A stretch of 64,000 bases of DNA, taken from the NCBI RefSeq assembly GCF_041260155.1, contig NC_091940.1:24785870-24849869 (forward strand). Direction: 5' to 3'. A program made the translations under genes and the position numbers. The notes beneath the pieces are model-generated. The model saw only the letters and a program-made list of their open reading frames with translations, was not told the DNA's origin and did no database searches. Origin of the DNA: Ptychodera flava. Lineage: Eukaryota; Hemichordata; Enteropneusta; Ptychoderidae. This document shows, one piece after another, positions 48,342-61,600 of this stretch (the stretch's first letter is position 1; the number at the start of each line of letters is the position of its first letter).

Positions 48342-51300
48342 TTACATAAATGACAGCTAGTCCCGTGCATTACGCGACATGAAGCGGAAGGCATACCCTG
48401 AAGTATTTTCGGAAGAACTTATCTTGGATTCGTGACTCAGGCGTCAAGTTGGGTGAATAGTGAATGCCACGATAATTTTTCCACTGATTTATATGTCAAG
48501 GGGTCTATCGATGTAGTACACGCTTCTCACAACCTATGCCTCTACATATATTCTGGCAATAGCCCAAAGAATCCCTCGAAATCACCAATACTTGAACTTT
48601 ATTACAGCATATTTCGAAGATATATTAATAACAGTATAGTCGATGAAAACTACCCCGGAGTAAAAGTTTCTCTACAATTAAAACTAATATTTTTCCGATC
48701 ATGATTTTGTAAGAATTTTTTTTTCAACTATTATAAGCTTTGGTGGAAGTGCTGTTGTGATTGCTGAGTTGCTATTTCAATCGTTGGCATCATCACCATA
48801 ACCGTCGTCGTCATCTTATCACCGTCATTGTATAAGCTTTGTGTTGTCTCCGTATAACAAAGTAATAATGTACATTAGTTACTTTATGTTCAGTACTAAT
48901 ATCACACTCCATATGAGAACTTGCAAGTTTCGTTTAAAGGAGTAAGGTATTTGGACTGACCAGCCAGAGTACGCCCATAAACCAGAATACATCGCGAGAG
49001 CGATGTTACCCACTGAGTTCGTGCTGTTGGCAAAGGCATTCTCAAAGTTTTCTGTGTGTCCTGAAAAGTAAAGTTCGACATGCAATTAGAACCGGTTTGA
49101 AAACCGGCAAATTGTGCATATTTGCATCGTGTATTGCACCCTGAGAACCCAATTATAAAACCTGTGATAGATAAGACTGGTTGTACTACATCAGGAATGA
49201 AACTTAAAGTGAGAATTGTGTCATGTATGATCAAATGATCAAAGACAAAACAAACAGAACCAGCGCTCTGGAGTACTCCCTTCGGTGATATAAACATACC
49301 GGATCCGATAATTAAACCACCATTCATAAGGATGCCATCGATTTCAGTAAGCTGTTTCTTGATGCAAAAACCTTCTTGCTGTACGATTGCAAATCACGAA
49401 ATTGTACGCTCCCCGTGTCGTCGCCATCTTGTCATGAAGGGTATCAAGTTTTGAGTGTGCGTTCAATGCATTTGTACATTGTTTTGACAACATCTACGAC
49501 AAACAAGTGGAACTAGGTAGATCGAAATCTAAGGGAGTGTTTAATCAAACACCCACGTCACAACACCACAAAGACGTTGAGGACAGCGGGGCGTGACATG
49601 AGAAGTGAGGCCTGGCAGTCTGTGGACTACATGATAGCAGGAATAGTTTAGCGGATACATAATATGTTAAAGGTCTTTTGTGTTAACACGCTTCATTTTC
49701 TCACTTTCCGATTGTGTTACTGTGTTGTAATGAGAAGTACGAACATCATTTACGCAAAAGAGGTAACAATAGCACTACTTTCTTGTCCTCTTTGGCCTTA
49801 GTTTGTCAGTCACGGAGGGTAGTAACCTTGATACATTACACTTACAAACTCAAGAGGGTATAAAAACTATGTGTGAGTAGGTAAGTTTGTCTTTCTATCA
49901 GATATAAAAGCTGCTTAACTACGTTTGTTATCGAAATCTGATAACATTTCAGAAGGACATTTTCTCTGCTTTCTGGAGATAGCGACGCCCTTTTATCCCA
50001 ACTTGGCCGCGATTGCTCTTACAGGTAGTTGAAATCGGTATTTCGGTATTTAACCTAATTTCCTATTTGATTTTCACACGTGAAGTTTCGGCCCATCCCT
50101 ATGTATACTGATGAATCGATATCCCGTATGACGATCAGAATAAACCGGAATGCATCGCGAGTGTGATGCTATCAACTGAGTTTGTGCTCTTTGCGAAGCT
50201 ATCTCAAAACTTTCTGTGTGTCTTGAAAAGTAAAGTTAGTCATGCAATTAGAACCCGTTTGAAAATCGGCAAACCTGGCAAATTGTGCCTACGTGCGCAT
50301 CGTGTATTGCACGCTGAGAACTCAATCACAAAAACCTGCGATCGATATATAAGACCAGTCATTCTATACATCATGAGCGAAACTTTAAGTGAGAATTGTG
50401 TGATGTATTTGACAGGAACTATTTCTGTTTGTGGGACTTTTCAACTAGAGAGACCAAATCATAGAAGAAGGAAGATCTGGAGACAGTTCAAATCGTAGAA
50501 GAACGTACAGTGTGTAAAATCTGGAAAAAGAGATCGGCACCTGTGCAACAGTGATCACTTAAATAATCGAATGAAGGTGCCAGTGATTGTACATCAACTT
50601 GTTGTATTGTCTTCCACTCAAAGTAGGAGGTAATATTCTTAAGTTAATCGTTCACAGCTATCGTTATTCTATCCATCCGGACCACAAGCTTGACTTACCC
50701 CTCGTAAACAAATACAGAGTGTAAGCATGGTGACACAAGGGATCACTTCAGGGAGTATTATAAACTCCTATCGTTATTTCATACGCCACCAGAACAAACT
50801 TACGAAACATTCATGACAAAATGATCACACAGATCCCAGTCTTATGGTGGGTGTCACTGCTGACATACCGATCTTAACTTCGATTGCATGGTTAATAATA
50901 AAAATGTTCTCGGTTCATTTGTCATTCATTTTTTCTTTATACTGTGTAAATATTTTACCAGGTTATTGATGTCTCATTCTGTTATGACACCCTAACATAT
51001 GGGCTGCAGGTTTTGAAACGCAATGAACGCGCACTTGTGCGCAAATGATATGAAATTACAATATGTCAAGTACGAGTGGGCTTTGCTCCGACTCTTCGAC
51101 ACCATCATCCTTCAGGTGACATTACTCTCTTTAATTACAGCCTTTGGACCAACTTTCTCCCCGAGCGAAGATTCTTCAATACGCAAAAACCTGCATATGG
51201 TCAATGTTGATAGAATAATGACGTCGTTGACATACCTGTCCCTAAATAGTACAGGCCTGTCCCAATGATGACGGCCGTCGCAAAAAGTTTTGTATTGGAG

Positions 51301-52174
51301 AGGACGTTTGTAAATCGCACGGTCCATTTAGTTCCGCTGCAGTTCAGAAATGACAGGAACACTTGAATATAGTGGAAGATAAAAGAAATGAAAAGAGTTT
51401 TCGGTATAAAACATGGACCTGAAGATGAAACATTAAAATCACTTCTTGTGGTAGCAGATTGCACGTGTAACTTTTAACATATCATTTGATCATTTCGAGA
51501 TGTAGAAATACCATTATGCCAAAAGTGTGGCGACACTTTTTGCCTTTCTTCATAAATGAAGGTTGATATAATGGATTTTTTCAATACTTTGGTAAAATGT
51601 CCGATATCTCATAGTGTCTTTCCTCATGAAAACCGACGTAATATTAAAAATACGTTTTGTACTTACACACAGCTGCTAAAGCTATGAGACGTATTGGTAG
51701 CTCTGGGGTGACGTTACATTCAGAAAACAGTGGATAGACGATATAATCAGCACAAACTAACAGTATGATTGCCTGGCCCGTTGGTCTAAGAACGACCATT
51801 GAAATCCATAGCTTGAGGAAACCGGGAAGGGGACCGAACGCTTCGTAGATGTAGATATATTCGCCTCCGAATTTTTTTATAGATGTGCCCAACTCTGACA
51901 TCACCAAAGCCCCAAGCAACGAACATATTCCACAAACCAACCATATGATCAAAGACAATCCAACAGAACCAGCATTCTGGAGTACTCCCTTCGGTGATAT
52001 GAAAATACCCGATCCGATAATTACACCAACATTCAGAAGGATGCCATCGATTAAAGTCAGCCGTTTCTTGATGCGAAAACCTTCCTGCTGTACATCGCCA
52101 TCATCATTCGATGGCAAATCACGACGGCGTACGCTGGACGTTCGATCAGCTGCAGCTTCCCCTGTCGTCGCCAT
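43546..52174 (-). CDS. SLC7 LAT-family amino-acid transporter D/E, intact chimera
   Basis: Ten minus-strand exons: 51667-52174, 51236-51361, 48961-49060, 48145-48189, 47603-47726, 47013-47116, 46308-46404, 45249-45398, 44419-44599, 43546-43601. Together 1491 bases = 496 residues plus stop; every junction has AG/GT and matching phase. Light chain of a heteromeric amino-acid exchanger (12 helices, plasma membrane): GSGIF at residues 54-58 (TM1 substrate loop), ELGTSIKK, cysteine 153 in FSECNV for the disulfide to an SLC3 heavy chain, AEEMKN in the 45-base microexon 4, [21 protein letters not shown], tail ending SLTDH. Closest by memory to xCT/SLC7A11 in length and in the GVLQNxGSVG block; substrate unknown. 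A second exon-1 remnant and an exon-3 remnant lie in intron 2, so exons 1-2 and 3-10 derive from two tandem copies. The upstream in-frame ATG at 52324 is not conserved in sister copies and was not used. Confidence 0.88.
45930..46012. repeat. 83-bp element with 18-bp inverted ends
   Basis: AGGTTATTCACAAAATAC and its exact reverse complement bound 47 unrelated bases, in intron 7 of SLC7 D/E. It could be a very small MITE; no clear target duplication. Confidence 0.65.
48286..48340. repeat. (TAG)n microsatellite
   Basis: TAG run in intron 3 of SLC7 D/E. Confidence 0.95.
49220..49427 (-). pseudogene. SLC7 copy E exon 1 remnant inside intron 2 of D
   Basis: Minus strand: a start resembling MATTRG at 49425-49427, then a shortened, out-of-frame N-terminal segment, then [18 protein letters not shown] in a frame shifted relative to that start. 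The homology stops abruptly near 49222 and joins sequence that in copy C is intron 2, so the rest of exon 1, intron 1 and exon 2 were deleted. Upstream of it (49428-50010) is the promoter-side flank seen before the other copies. Confidence 0.85.
49927..49945. promoter_or_regulatory. Paired GATA motif upstream of SLC7 E remnant
   Basis: GTTATC, 7 bases, GATAAC, with the TATA-like box (plus-strand CCCTTTTATCCC at about 49988-49999) about 45 bases upstream in gene sense. It belongs to the 5' flank of the exon 1 remnant, now inside an intron. Confidence 0.4.
50135..50234 (-). pseudogene. SLC7 exon 3 remnant inside intron 2 of D/E
   Basis: Minus-strand match to exon 3 of copies C and E (ACACACAGAAA, AACTCAGTTGATAGCATC, GCGATGCATTCCGGTTTA), with internal frame changes and without the GLWAYSGW end and donor. 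It is the original exon 3 partner of exons 1-2 of copy D and would have to be skipped for the chimeric transcript. Confidence 0.8.
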
Positions 52175-52634
52175 CTTGCCATGAACGGTATCAAGATTTG
52201 AGTGTGCTTTACATGGTACTGTACATTGTTTTGCACAACATCTGGGTCGATCGAATTCTAAAGTGGTGATATCAATCATGACCACAATAATACAAAGACG
52301 TTTAGGACAGCGGGGCGTGAACATGAAAAGTAAAGCGTGAAGGGACGTTGACTACATGATATCAAGAATATTTTAGCGGGCTCTTACATCAAACTGATTG
52401 AAAAGTTTTTTTATATGTTTAACACAATTTATTTTCACACTTTCTGACAGCGTTACTCTTTTGTAATCATAAGTACGAACATCGTGTACCTTAAACAGGT
52501 AACACTATACTTTTCTGTCCTTGTGGCCTTAATTTGTCATACCAACGACTGCAGTGACCTTGGAACATTATACGTACAAAGTGAGTAGGTTAGCTTGTCT
52601 CTCTGTCAAATACAAAAGCTGCTTAACTTAGTTT

Positions 52635-52654
52635 GTTATCGAAAAAACGATAAA
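52635..52654. promoter_or_regulatory. Paired GATA motif upstream of SLC7 D
   Basis: GTTATC, 8 bases, GATAAA, about 460 bases upstream of the D start codon. A TATA-like ATAAAAG in gene sense lies at about 52695-52703. Spacing is one base longer than in A, C and E. Confidence 0.45.
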
Positions 52655-52704
52655 ATTTCAGAACAGGTTGTCTACTTCTCTGAGACAGTAACGCCCTTTT
52701 ATCC

Positions 52705-53178
52705 CTAGCTTATGGTGTGTATATTTCACAACTTCTTAGATACAGTAGAGCATGCAATTCATATGAAGACTTTCGAGTTAGACACAGCCTATTAGCTCAA
52801 AAGTTAGTGAGGCAAGGGTTCTCAGAAAGTAGATTAGTGAAATCATTTAAGAAGTTCTATGGTAGATACGGAGATGTTGTATCAAAATATGACCTGTCTG
52901 TCACTCAAATGATGAGTGACAGCATACCAAATTTTGACTCTCAAAAGTAATTTGGTGAATTCACCAAATAACAATGGATTTGTCGCTTTGGGTCAATCTT
53001 AACGGGTGCAGCTAGCTGGCAGGGTACGCTTACCCATTCCGGACACCTGGTACCACAACTACTTTGTGGTTCAAGATGACCCCATTGCCTTTGTCATTTT
53101 CAATATGTTCCTTGGGCCTGGTAACTTTCTTAGTTACCTTGAATGATAACGATTATTGGACCTGATTTGATGTCTATT
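52705..53178 (+). mobile_element. Retroelement 3' fragment in the SLC7 D upstream flank
   Basis: A 77-residue plus-strand frame (52717-52950; YISQLLRYSRAC, LLAQKLVRQGF, KKFYGRYGD) resembles the C-terminal end common to a family of animal RT proteins of uncertain clade; a non-coding tail with GGGTACGCTTACCCATTCCG follows. It interrupts the 5' flank: CCCTTTTATCCC before it and TTGGCCGCGATTGCTC after it are adjacent in copy E. A 5'-truncated retroelement insertion; clade not assigned. Confidence 0.65.
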
Positions 53179-53298
53179 GGCCGCGATTGCTCTTATATGG
53201 ACCGATAGTCTACGTGACATATTGAGTTCAAATTGTCAGTAATGAAATATATAACAAAGATGAAAATATATCATATATACAAACACAGAACAGACAGA

Positions 53299-53438
<140 letters not shown>

Positions 53439-53984
53439 GCAGATATGTCAAATCTATCTTTTGACAAACGCTCTCACTTAGTCTCAGAAAGGCCGACACG
53501 AAAACGAATTGTACATCTCAAACTTCCTTACAACCAATCATCAGAAAAGGTTTTGCCCAACTTGATACATGTATGTAAAATCTTCAAGAAAATATGAAAT
53601 CAAAACACTTATTTGATTATTGACTTGCGCAGTAGGCATGAAATGGCCATGGAAACTCTCATTTCTTAATGTTCCATGAACCTGTGCAATTGGCCATCAT
53701 ATGATACTTGAAATAATACCTTGACTACCTAAAGGTTTCCGTGATTTACTTCCCTATACAATCCCGGCATGCTCCTCTATTCTGTGTTGTCATGATTAAT
53801 TATTCAAACATCAATAGTAGTCCTCCTCCATACATTTGCCTCCTGTAAGATTATATCAAATTACAAAGTGGCTGTGATTTTTATTTCTGCGATCATCGAT
53901 TAGCAATTATAAAACATTGTCACAACTTCAAAATATGAATTTTCAACCGCTCTCTTACCAAATCAAAAATACATAGCAGATGTT

Positions 53985-54260
53985 GAGATGCAAATTTGGT
54001 AATAGAGAAAACAAATAACCTAACATTTACCAGTATTTGAGATTCAAAATGGTCGCCATCCCTGTGTAAAATCTTTATGGGGAAAATAACATCAAATTAA
54101 CATTTTCAAAAAACGAATAAGGTACAAAGTCTACTTACCTCAAGAGTTTCAAAATGAGCCCTCCAGGCCAACTTGAACAAGCGATAGACCAGAGAAGTAT
54201 TGGACCTTTTTAGAGTCCTTACTTCTGTCCTTGAAGCGCACTCTGTTTTAACGTAATGTC
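53985..54260 (+). repeat. Interspersed repeat family R1, copy 2
   Basis: Contains TTCAAAATGGTCGCCATCCC and GTTTCAAAATGAGCCCTCC, matching 60330-60550 in the same orientation and 32500-32720 and 63750-63970 in reverse. It interrupts the duplicated 5' flank of SLC7 D. Confidence 0.55.
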
Positions 54261-54299
54261 AACATATTTTACAAAAACTTCCTATAATCTTTTGAATTT

Positions 54300-57200
54300 C
54301 TTTAAAAATATTCTTTGAAAATAAATAGATGGACACGCTACTACAGTCGTTCTCGATGGTACAGAACAAGGGGCAAGTTTGAATGTTGCAAGGATATTGA
54401 TAGGAACTGTTGACTCCGGCTGTGAAGAGCAGCGTAAACTTTAGAAATTGAGTTTCAGAACTGCCAGACTAAACATTAGGCATGCGTTTCACTGTATGAA
54501 CATGGTAACTTTTCACCGTCTGCTTCTCTTTTGATGCCATGCCCAACATGTGTGCCGAAGTTCGTACGCCTATTATAATTGTTTACAACTCTCTGTCCGG
54601 GCCTTTCGTGTTTTACTTCATAGCAATAACCCCCGTCCATGGGCGGGGGTCATATACACGCTCAATTTGTTTCAGTTTGCCCTATATGGCATTTTCATAG
54701 CAGCTTCTGCTCTATGTTGCATATTGTACCCGAATTTCATGCATACCTGTCTGAAGCTTGGGCTTTCGATTATATAAACTTTTCTTGACACATTCGATAT
54801 TCAGCTTTCTCAATGGGACGTTTTGGAGAGTTGACCGGAACGATAATGAAACTTGGCTGTCAGGAGTATGTGTAATATTGTAAAAAGAGTCAAAATATGT
54901 TATTACTTAAATCTGAAAATGAAGGCTGAATCAAACCATAAATGTCTTTCATTAATGTAATACAGCTGTAATAAAGTGAAGGATTTAATCTACACTTACG
55001 TTCACTGTCGTGTGATTATTTGTCGACCTTCTGACGAACGGTAGGGTTTTGAAGCGGAATCACTTCCTCTACATTGAATTGTTAGTTTCAAGGATTAAAG
55101 AAAATTTTACCGCAGGGCATATAAATGTCTTATCGTTATAGTGTTTAATCTACCTATGACTGGTGACTCGTAACAAAAAATGCTTAGAGTCATCAAAATA
55201 AAACAAGCATACGGGTACATTATTGATATATAGACGAGGAATTACTAGGACCTTTAGGTTCACCTGAGAAGCAAGCACTCACTCACACTCATAGTCTTCA
55301 GTGGTTGCGCTAAAACTCGTTCATTCAAGGTAAGCTTGTCACCATGAAAGCAGATTACCTTGCAAACTGTAAAATTGTCAATTTGGATAAAGTACTTTAG
55401 ATGATCGGCGGGGTCACCGATTTTGTTTGCTTTACATTCGCTAAACATTACACGAGATCAATCTGCAGCAAGTAGGTTCAGTCCAGTTTCATCGTTGTCC
55501 ATCTTTGAGAGCCATACCCATGCTGAGCAGATATCGTCATGCACCACATCTTCGAAGGCCTTGCTGAAAGTGACGGCGACAATTAGAAAGGTGGTGTTTT
55601 GAATTAATTCTACCTCCTGTTTACCTTATATGTCCGATATCAGTGAGTATTGAGTGATTTTTGGCACTGTAATTTACATAGTACGGTGTTGTACAATATA
55701 CACAGGTGTACCCGACTCAGTACATTGAAAAAGTACTGCTTGCTTGCCAGTCAGAGATCTGTATGCCTGCTACACGGTACTAACCTTAGATGCTAGCAAT
55801 TAACGACTATGGCACTACTGTGGCAAGATCTTTGGTCGATCGCATTGCCTTCATCATGATCAACAAAACTTGCCTTCACACTGATATTGAGACAAATCAT
55901 TGTTTCCCCACAGAAAACTTTTACAATGCGCAACATGCGACAGGCTGTTAAACGAGAGTGAGCTTTCACTGTGTGACAGACCACGATGCTACACATTCAT
56001 GGCGAAATCAGAAAACAGGTTCGCTGTCCTTGATAACGGCATAGACATAATCACCGCTTCAGGGTGCCAAAAGTCAAGTATTCGCTAAATAATACAAAAG
56101 TACGTATTTTGGAAAGGAACATTTCATAACATGTTATAATGACTCTTGACTCTGGCATTTGTTTGAGAAGACGGCAAAACAACAAAACAACACGTATTTA
56201 TTTCATATTTGTTTTCAGTTTTCCTTGACACCACTGACATGTTTGCACAGTGAAAATAATTGACTACTATCAAGATCTCACATTCTGGTATTTTTGTTGG
56301 TATAGTGGAACACTCATAACAGCCAATTATACGTCTAAGTTGTGCACTGAACAATTAGAGGTCTAACTTGAATTCAACACACGCGTTAGCATTTTTCTTG
56401 GAGCAAAATATTGGATTCGAATAGTACTACACTTTTAAAGGGAGGCAATCGTCGGAATTCTCCTCAAAGGTTGCCAGTAGGGACCACTATGATCGATGTG
56501 ATCACTGTATCTAGGGTGCATTGGCGATTGATGAAAGTTAAAACATGTTTGTTAACAATGAATATCGTAAAATTTAAATGTTGCAGCTATATTAACTTGA
56601 TGCATCTAGATAATATCATGCATGAAATATATGGTTTGTAAACAAGAAAGTCGCACACGCGCAGTTCCAACGACTGCCTCCCCTTAAAAATATCTGAATG
56701 AGAGGACATAGAGAGGTCATTGAGAGGTCATCACTACATTTGTACTTTAATAAGTCATAAAACATGTCTGTGGTTTTTTTATGACGAGCAGGGAGTTAGG
56801 TAGAAACTGAATCGAGAACGAACAGATGCAAAGAGTGACAAAAACAGCCGGATCGAGTGGAGGAGCGAGTACTAGCGATTGGACTGTCATTCCGAAGTAT
56901 ACACGGGTAATACATACGCATACAAGGAATAACATGCATTTGAAATCGATGAATAATGTCCGTCGATGGCATGAATATTATTCCTTGGCCATTGCACGAA
57001 CTCAAGTAACGTCTGCCAGCTAGAGTTTCCCAGTATTAGCTTAGTGTTATTCAACCCCTGTTGTAATATGAAAGCGTCATACCACGCGTTTGTGTAGTTT
57101 TGCTTGATTTGCGCTTTCTTACCTCCAACGCAGTATCAACTGAGTGCGTATCAAGAACATCTAGACGAGCTTGCAGCGGAGTTTCTGTGCACATCGATAT

Positions 57201-58441
57201 CGACAACTCCGCTACATTTTCAGAGATATCTCAATAATCCCAACTACTTCTCGGGACATTTGTCGACAGGTAAGTTTTATTACATCAACTGGTCTACATA
57301 CTGATATGTAGATATGCCTATCTTGTTGTAAAATGAAAACTGCCATAATATCAGGTTTTAACCTCGTTTTCAGGGTAACTACGAACCAAATACTTTCTCA
57401 TCACCCAAAGTGCCAAGATAATATGTTTAAAACATGTGACACATAAAAAAGAAGTACCTTTCATAGAGAACTTGTCACTTCCTGTGAGACGACTCGCAAA
57501 CGTCAACATGAACATTTTTTCAAAACACATGATAATTGCCCATGCGTTCAAAGTCCGCCGTTCACAGTAACGCAAATTCACATTAGTAACACAAACATAT
57601 ATCAGGGTCATAAATGAAAAATGACAGAACATGACAGACTATGATAAAGTTGAGTATATGTATTGCAGTTGCCAATATCACTCGTCTAATCACTTAATAT
57701 AACCCTGAAATCCAAAAAGGGACAGCCATTACGAAACCTCGGAGACAAATACTGAGGGGAATTTTGAAGCGTTGATTTCTTCATGCATTTTACAAGTGTT
57801 TCATAAATGTTAATCGTAATTTAATCATCACATACCAATGTGCGTTGTTGTCTTGCTTAAATTACGTCAAACATTCTTACATTGTGAATGGTAGCGATAA
57901 GATTGACCTTTAGGTGAAGGTAAAAGATAAACTGTACAATTCGTGGGCGCCGATGCTAAACTGATTGCCTGTGATCGCGGCCACTAGTTGGCAAAACACT
58001 AGCTATATTTGCCCCGTGAGGGTAGCCGACAGTGGTGCGAAGTCATTTGATCATCAAGCTGAAGAAAAGACAATGTGACGATCACTCCATTCTTTTTCTT
58101 TCTGTGTGTCTTGAAGTCTTTCTCTGACATCATTTTAACAGAACAGCCTACTTAATTATGGTATATATACGAAATTTGATCATGATGCTCAGTGTAAAGT
58201 TCAGGCTAAATTTAAGAGCGCACACAGTATAGCTATAAGTTTTTAACTTCAGTCTGCTCGAAACACCGAAAGGTTACACCAGTGCCATCTTAACCTTCCG
58301 TAACCTACCTACAATTTTCAAACTCATCACGGACAATTAAAAATCACAATGAAAATGCCACAGATGAAAACGTACAACACTGTCTTGATCCCTTTAGCTC
58401 AATAGCACGCTTGAAGAGCTTGTAGAATTGGGTCAGCAACG
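54300..58441. other. Divergent intergenic region, SLC7 array to SLC5 gene
   Basis: No gene or RNA recognised on either strand. Short frames (for example 55260-55448 minus and 56826-57023 plus) have no motif, splice context or family resemblance I can support. There is a short GC palindrome near 54631-54652 (ACCCCCG...CGGGGGT). Promoters of the D/E and SLC5 genes should lie at its two ends, but no core element was identified for SLC5. Confidence 0.6.
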
Positions 58442-58627
58442 ATGTCAACAGTAGCTACTCCGTTTGGAGTAGTTGACTATGTGGTGTTTGCAACAATGCT
58501 GGGGGTGTCACTTGTGACAGGAATCTATCATGGTGTCAAAAGTGGACAAAGAACAAGCACGTCAGAGTAAGTAGCGGTGAGGATTCGTCGGTAAAATGGT
58601 TGACATTTACTATGCCTTAAGCCGATA

Positions 58628-58697
<70 letters not shown>

Positions 58698-61600
58698 ATT
58701 GAATTGTTCCTGCTCAAAAGAAATTGTAAAAATTCTCACATCTCTCGGTGTTGATGTAATCTGTTATCAAACGATTCATAGCATTTCGGATCTGTGAGAT
58801 TGACATATTAATTAAGTTGCAAAGCAATTAAGTAATTAAGAGAAAGTGTGCATAGGTGTGAATACGTGTAGGGGACATCATATTGCAAAATAAGCTTACT
58901 ATCTTACACAGCGCCACTTCTTAATTCTATATGTGTATTGGCTAGAAAATTGCTGCTTTGGACAACTACTAGTGGGAGAACATAATACAGCTTAATAACT
59001 AATAATCTATATACATCAGGTTGTCTAGTTGGCAAGGGCCAACCGTTGCTTACAATATTCAAAAGCTTTTTCGTTGATAGACTTTCTCGTGAAGCATAAG
59101 TGTAATTATAACACGCCACATGCTCATTCCGTGTCGTGATTCGCCAGAATACGTCACGTGACGTGAAAGTAGATACGTCTAGTCACCACCAAATTGACAA
59201 AAGTGACGTCAGAGGGTATTTTTTGACCAAATTTGGAAAAGTGCCCTGTCACGTGACCGTAGTGTCGTCTGCAGCTTTGCAACAATGGCGGGTGACTAAT
59301 AGGTGATGTGCGTCCGGGATAGGTGACGACACATTCTCTAAAACAGATTTTCCAACGTTTTCCAACATTCCAACAGCGTAGGAACTTGAATAGCTCATCG
59401 ACGGAAAAGATTAAGGTGCAACTAAGGATGTCGCTAGGTATGCTTAGAATATTTTTTGAAAGAAAGTGGTACCACGTACAACTGAAGGCGCTGTGGAAAC
59501 ATCGCCCAGTAAACTTGTCACAATGGATTGTTGCGATGCAAAATATCAAAACACATTAAAAACTATAGGCCTATAACAGTACAACATGAGCATGTGGTGT
59601 GTTATAAAACACCTATAGCCTGGTCTTTATTCGGGCTATAGCGACCGTCTATTACCCCTCGTGGCCGTGTGTTACCAGAAACACATAGCTATACCCCTCG
59701 GCCAACGGCCTCGGGGAATAGCGATGTGTTTCTGGTAACACACGGCCCCTCGGGGTAATAGACGGTCGCTATAGCCCTCATGACCAGGCGATAGGTGTTT
59801 ACTACATTATTAGTGTAAAATCTCTGGAATTTCATCAAAGTATGACTCGTTACATCATTCTACCTACTGTAGGTTCTTGGTTGCGGGCAAATCAATGAGT
59901 GGTTTACCAGTAGCCATGTCTCTGCTGGTTTCATTCCTCTCGGCATTGACTATAATGGGTATTCCGGCAGAGATCTTCATTAATGGACCCACATATGCCT
60001 TCTTCGCGTTGAGTGTGCTGTGGACGTTGCCTGCTGTCTCGTTCCTGTGCGTGCCGGTTTTCCACGGCCTTAACTTGATAAGTGCTTACGAGGTTGGTAG
60101 GTTTTTTATATTCATTATGGTACCAATTAAATGCGTCGTAAAAAAGTTTGTTCTCTCTTGGACTGTGTTAAAATAAACTTTGTGTTCCTATAATGTTATG
60201 AGTACGATTTTTAAAATAATGGCGGTACTCAACTTAAAATTGAAAGACTTCAGCTTGTTGCTATTCGGAAGGATTAAATCATCCAAAATAAAAAACAAAT
60301 ATTCAGGGTTTCCGTGCAAAATTTGTTACTAGAAAACAATCTACCAAATGTTTATCGACACCTGAAATTCAAAATGGCCGCCATCCCGTGTAAACTCTGT
60401 TTGGGGATTTCGATGTTCTCAAAAATATGCCGATGAAAACTTTAGTCACCCCATGAGCTTAAAAATGAGCCCCCACAAGTGACGGATGCCGCAAAGGTGT
60501 AGTAAAAGTTTACGTCATCGAGGCACATTCTGCCTTAAGAGCATTTTCGAATGAACAGATGATACTCAGCATCGTGATTCAAAAGGGGAAACTCTTCTCT
60601 TGCAGTACTTTGGTCTGAGGTTCAACTATGCAGTACGAATCACGGCGGCCCTACTCTTCGCACTACAGACAGTCTTCTACATGGCGGCGACGATGATTGG
60701 CCCGGCCCTAGCAGTCGAAGCAGGTGAGAGTTCACGACGTTGATGGTGTTAGAAACAAAGACGAACTGTTCTTACCCTTTGCAGAATTTCAGACCATTAT
60801 GTCACACATTGACGGGAGCTTAGCGTACATGACTCCTTGTACTGCACTGTAATTTAGTACAGCTGTATGTCTCATCATGATATGATAATCAACATGATAC
60901 ATAATCAACAGACAGACTTTTTCCAGTGTTTCATGGCCAAAGCTGTAACCTATGCCTGTATCAATTTCATGAAATGTTGACACAGCGACTACATGCTATT
61001 AATTTTAACGATGCATATGCAATTTGTTTTACGATATGATCCAATAGTACCGAGTGGCCATTTCATTACGATTGTTTCATTTTTGCAGTCATTTAGTACA
61101 TATCATTGCTTCATCTGATTTGTTTCAAAATCTTTATGGGTAAAATGAACTAAAACATGCACGTGATTATCATTCTTATCGATGACATGGCCACCAGATG
61201 TTTTTGTTCAATATTCAAATCTGAACGGTATTACTCATCTACAAATTGAACAAAGACAATATACTTTTTTGATGTGTTTACTTAAAATGTGAATTTGTTT
61301 CGTGATGTGGTCTCGTATGGCTGTCAGGCATGCTTCACGTGATCCACTTCGCACTTTTGTACGAATGATTTGTACTATTGGTTTTTACACAATTTCCGTT
61401 ACAGTATGACCAAATATGGCAGGAAAGTGGTCGTTTTGCTACAATTATGTTCATCTATTATAGGCCGTTACTCACGAGTGTTAACTGATTTAGGTGAATG
61501 TTGGTACTTGCATCTTCTTCCTCTTTGAACACGGGAGCAGAGATCTTGCTTGTCCATGAACTTATGATGAAAAATAATATAAGAAAATAGTCCCCTTTCC

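Noticed and set aside
52175-52324. 50-residue N-terminal extension of SLC7 D from an upstream in-frame ATG
   Set aside because: Not conserved in copies A-C, whereas the [10 protein letters not shown] start is shared; it is 5' flank.
55260-55448. 62-residue minus-strand frame as a small gene
   Set aside because: No recognisable family, splice context or repeat relation; length is compatible with chance.
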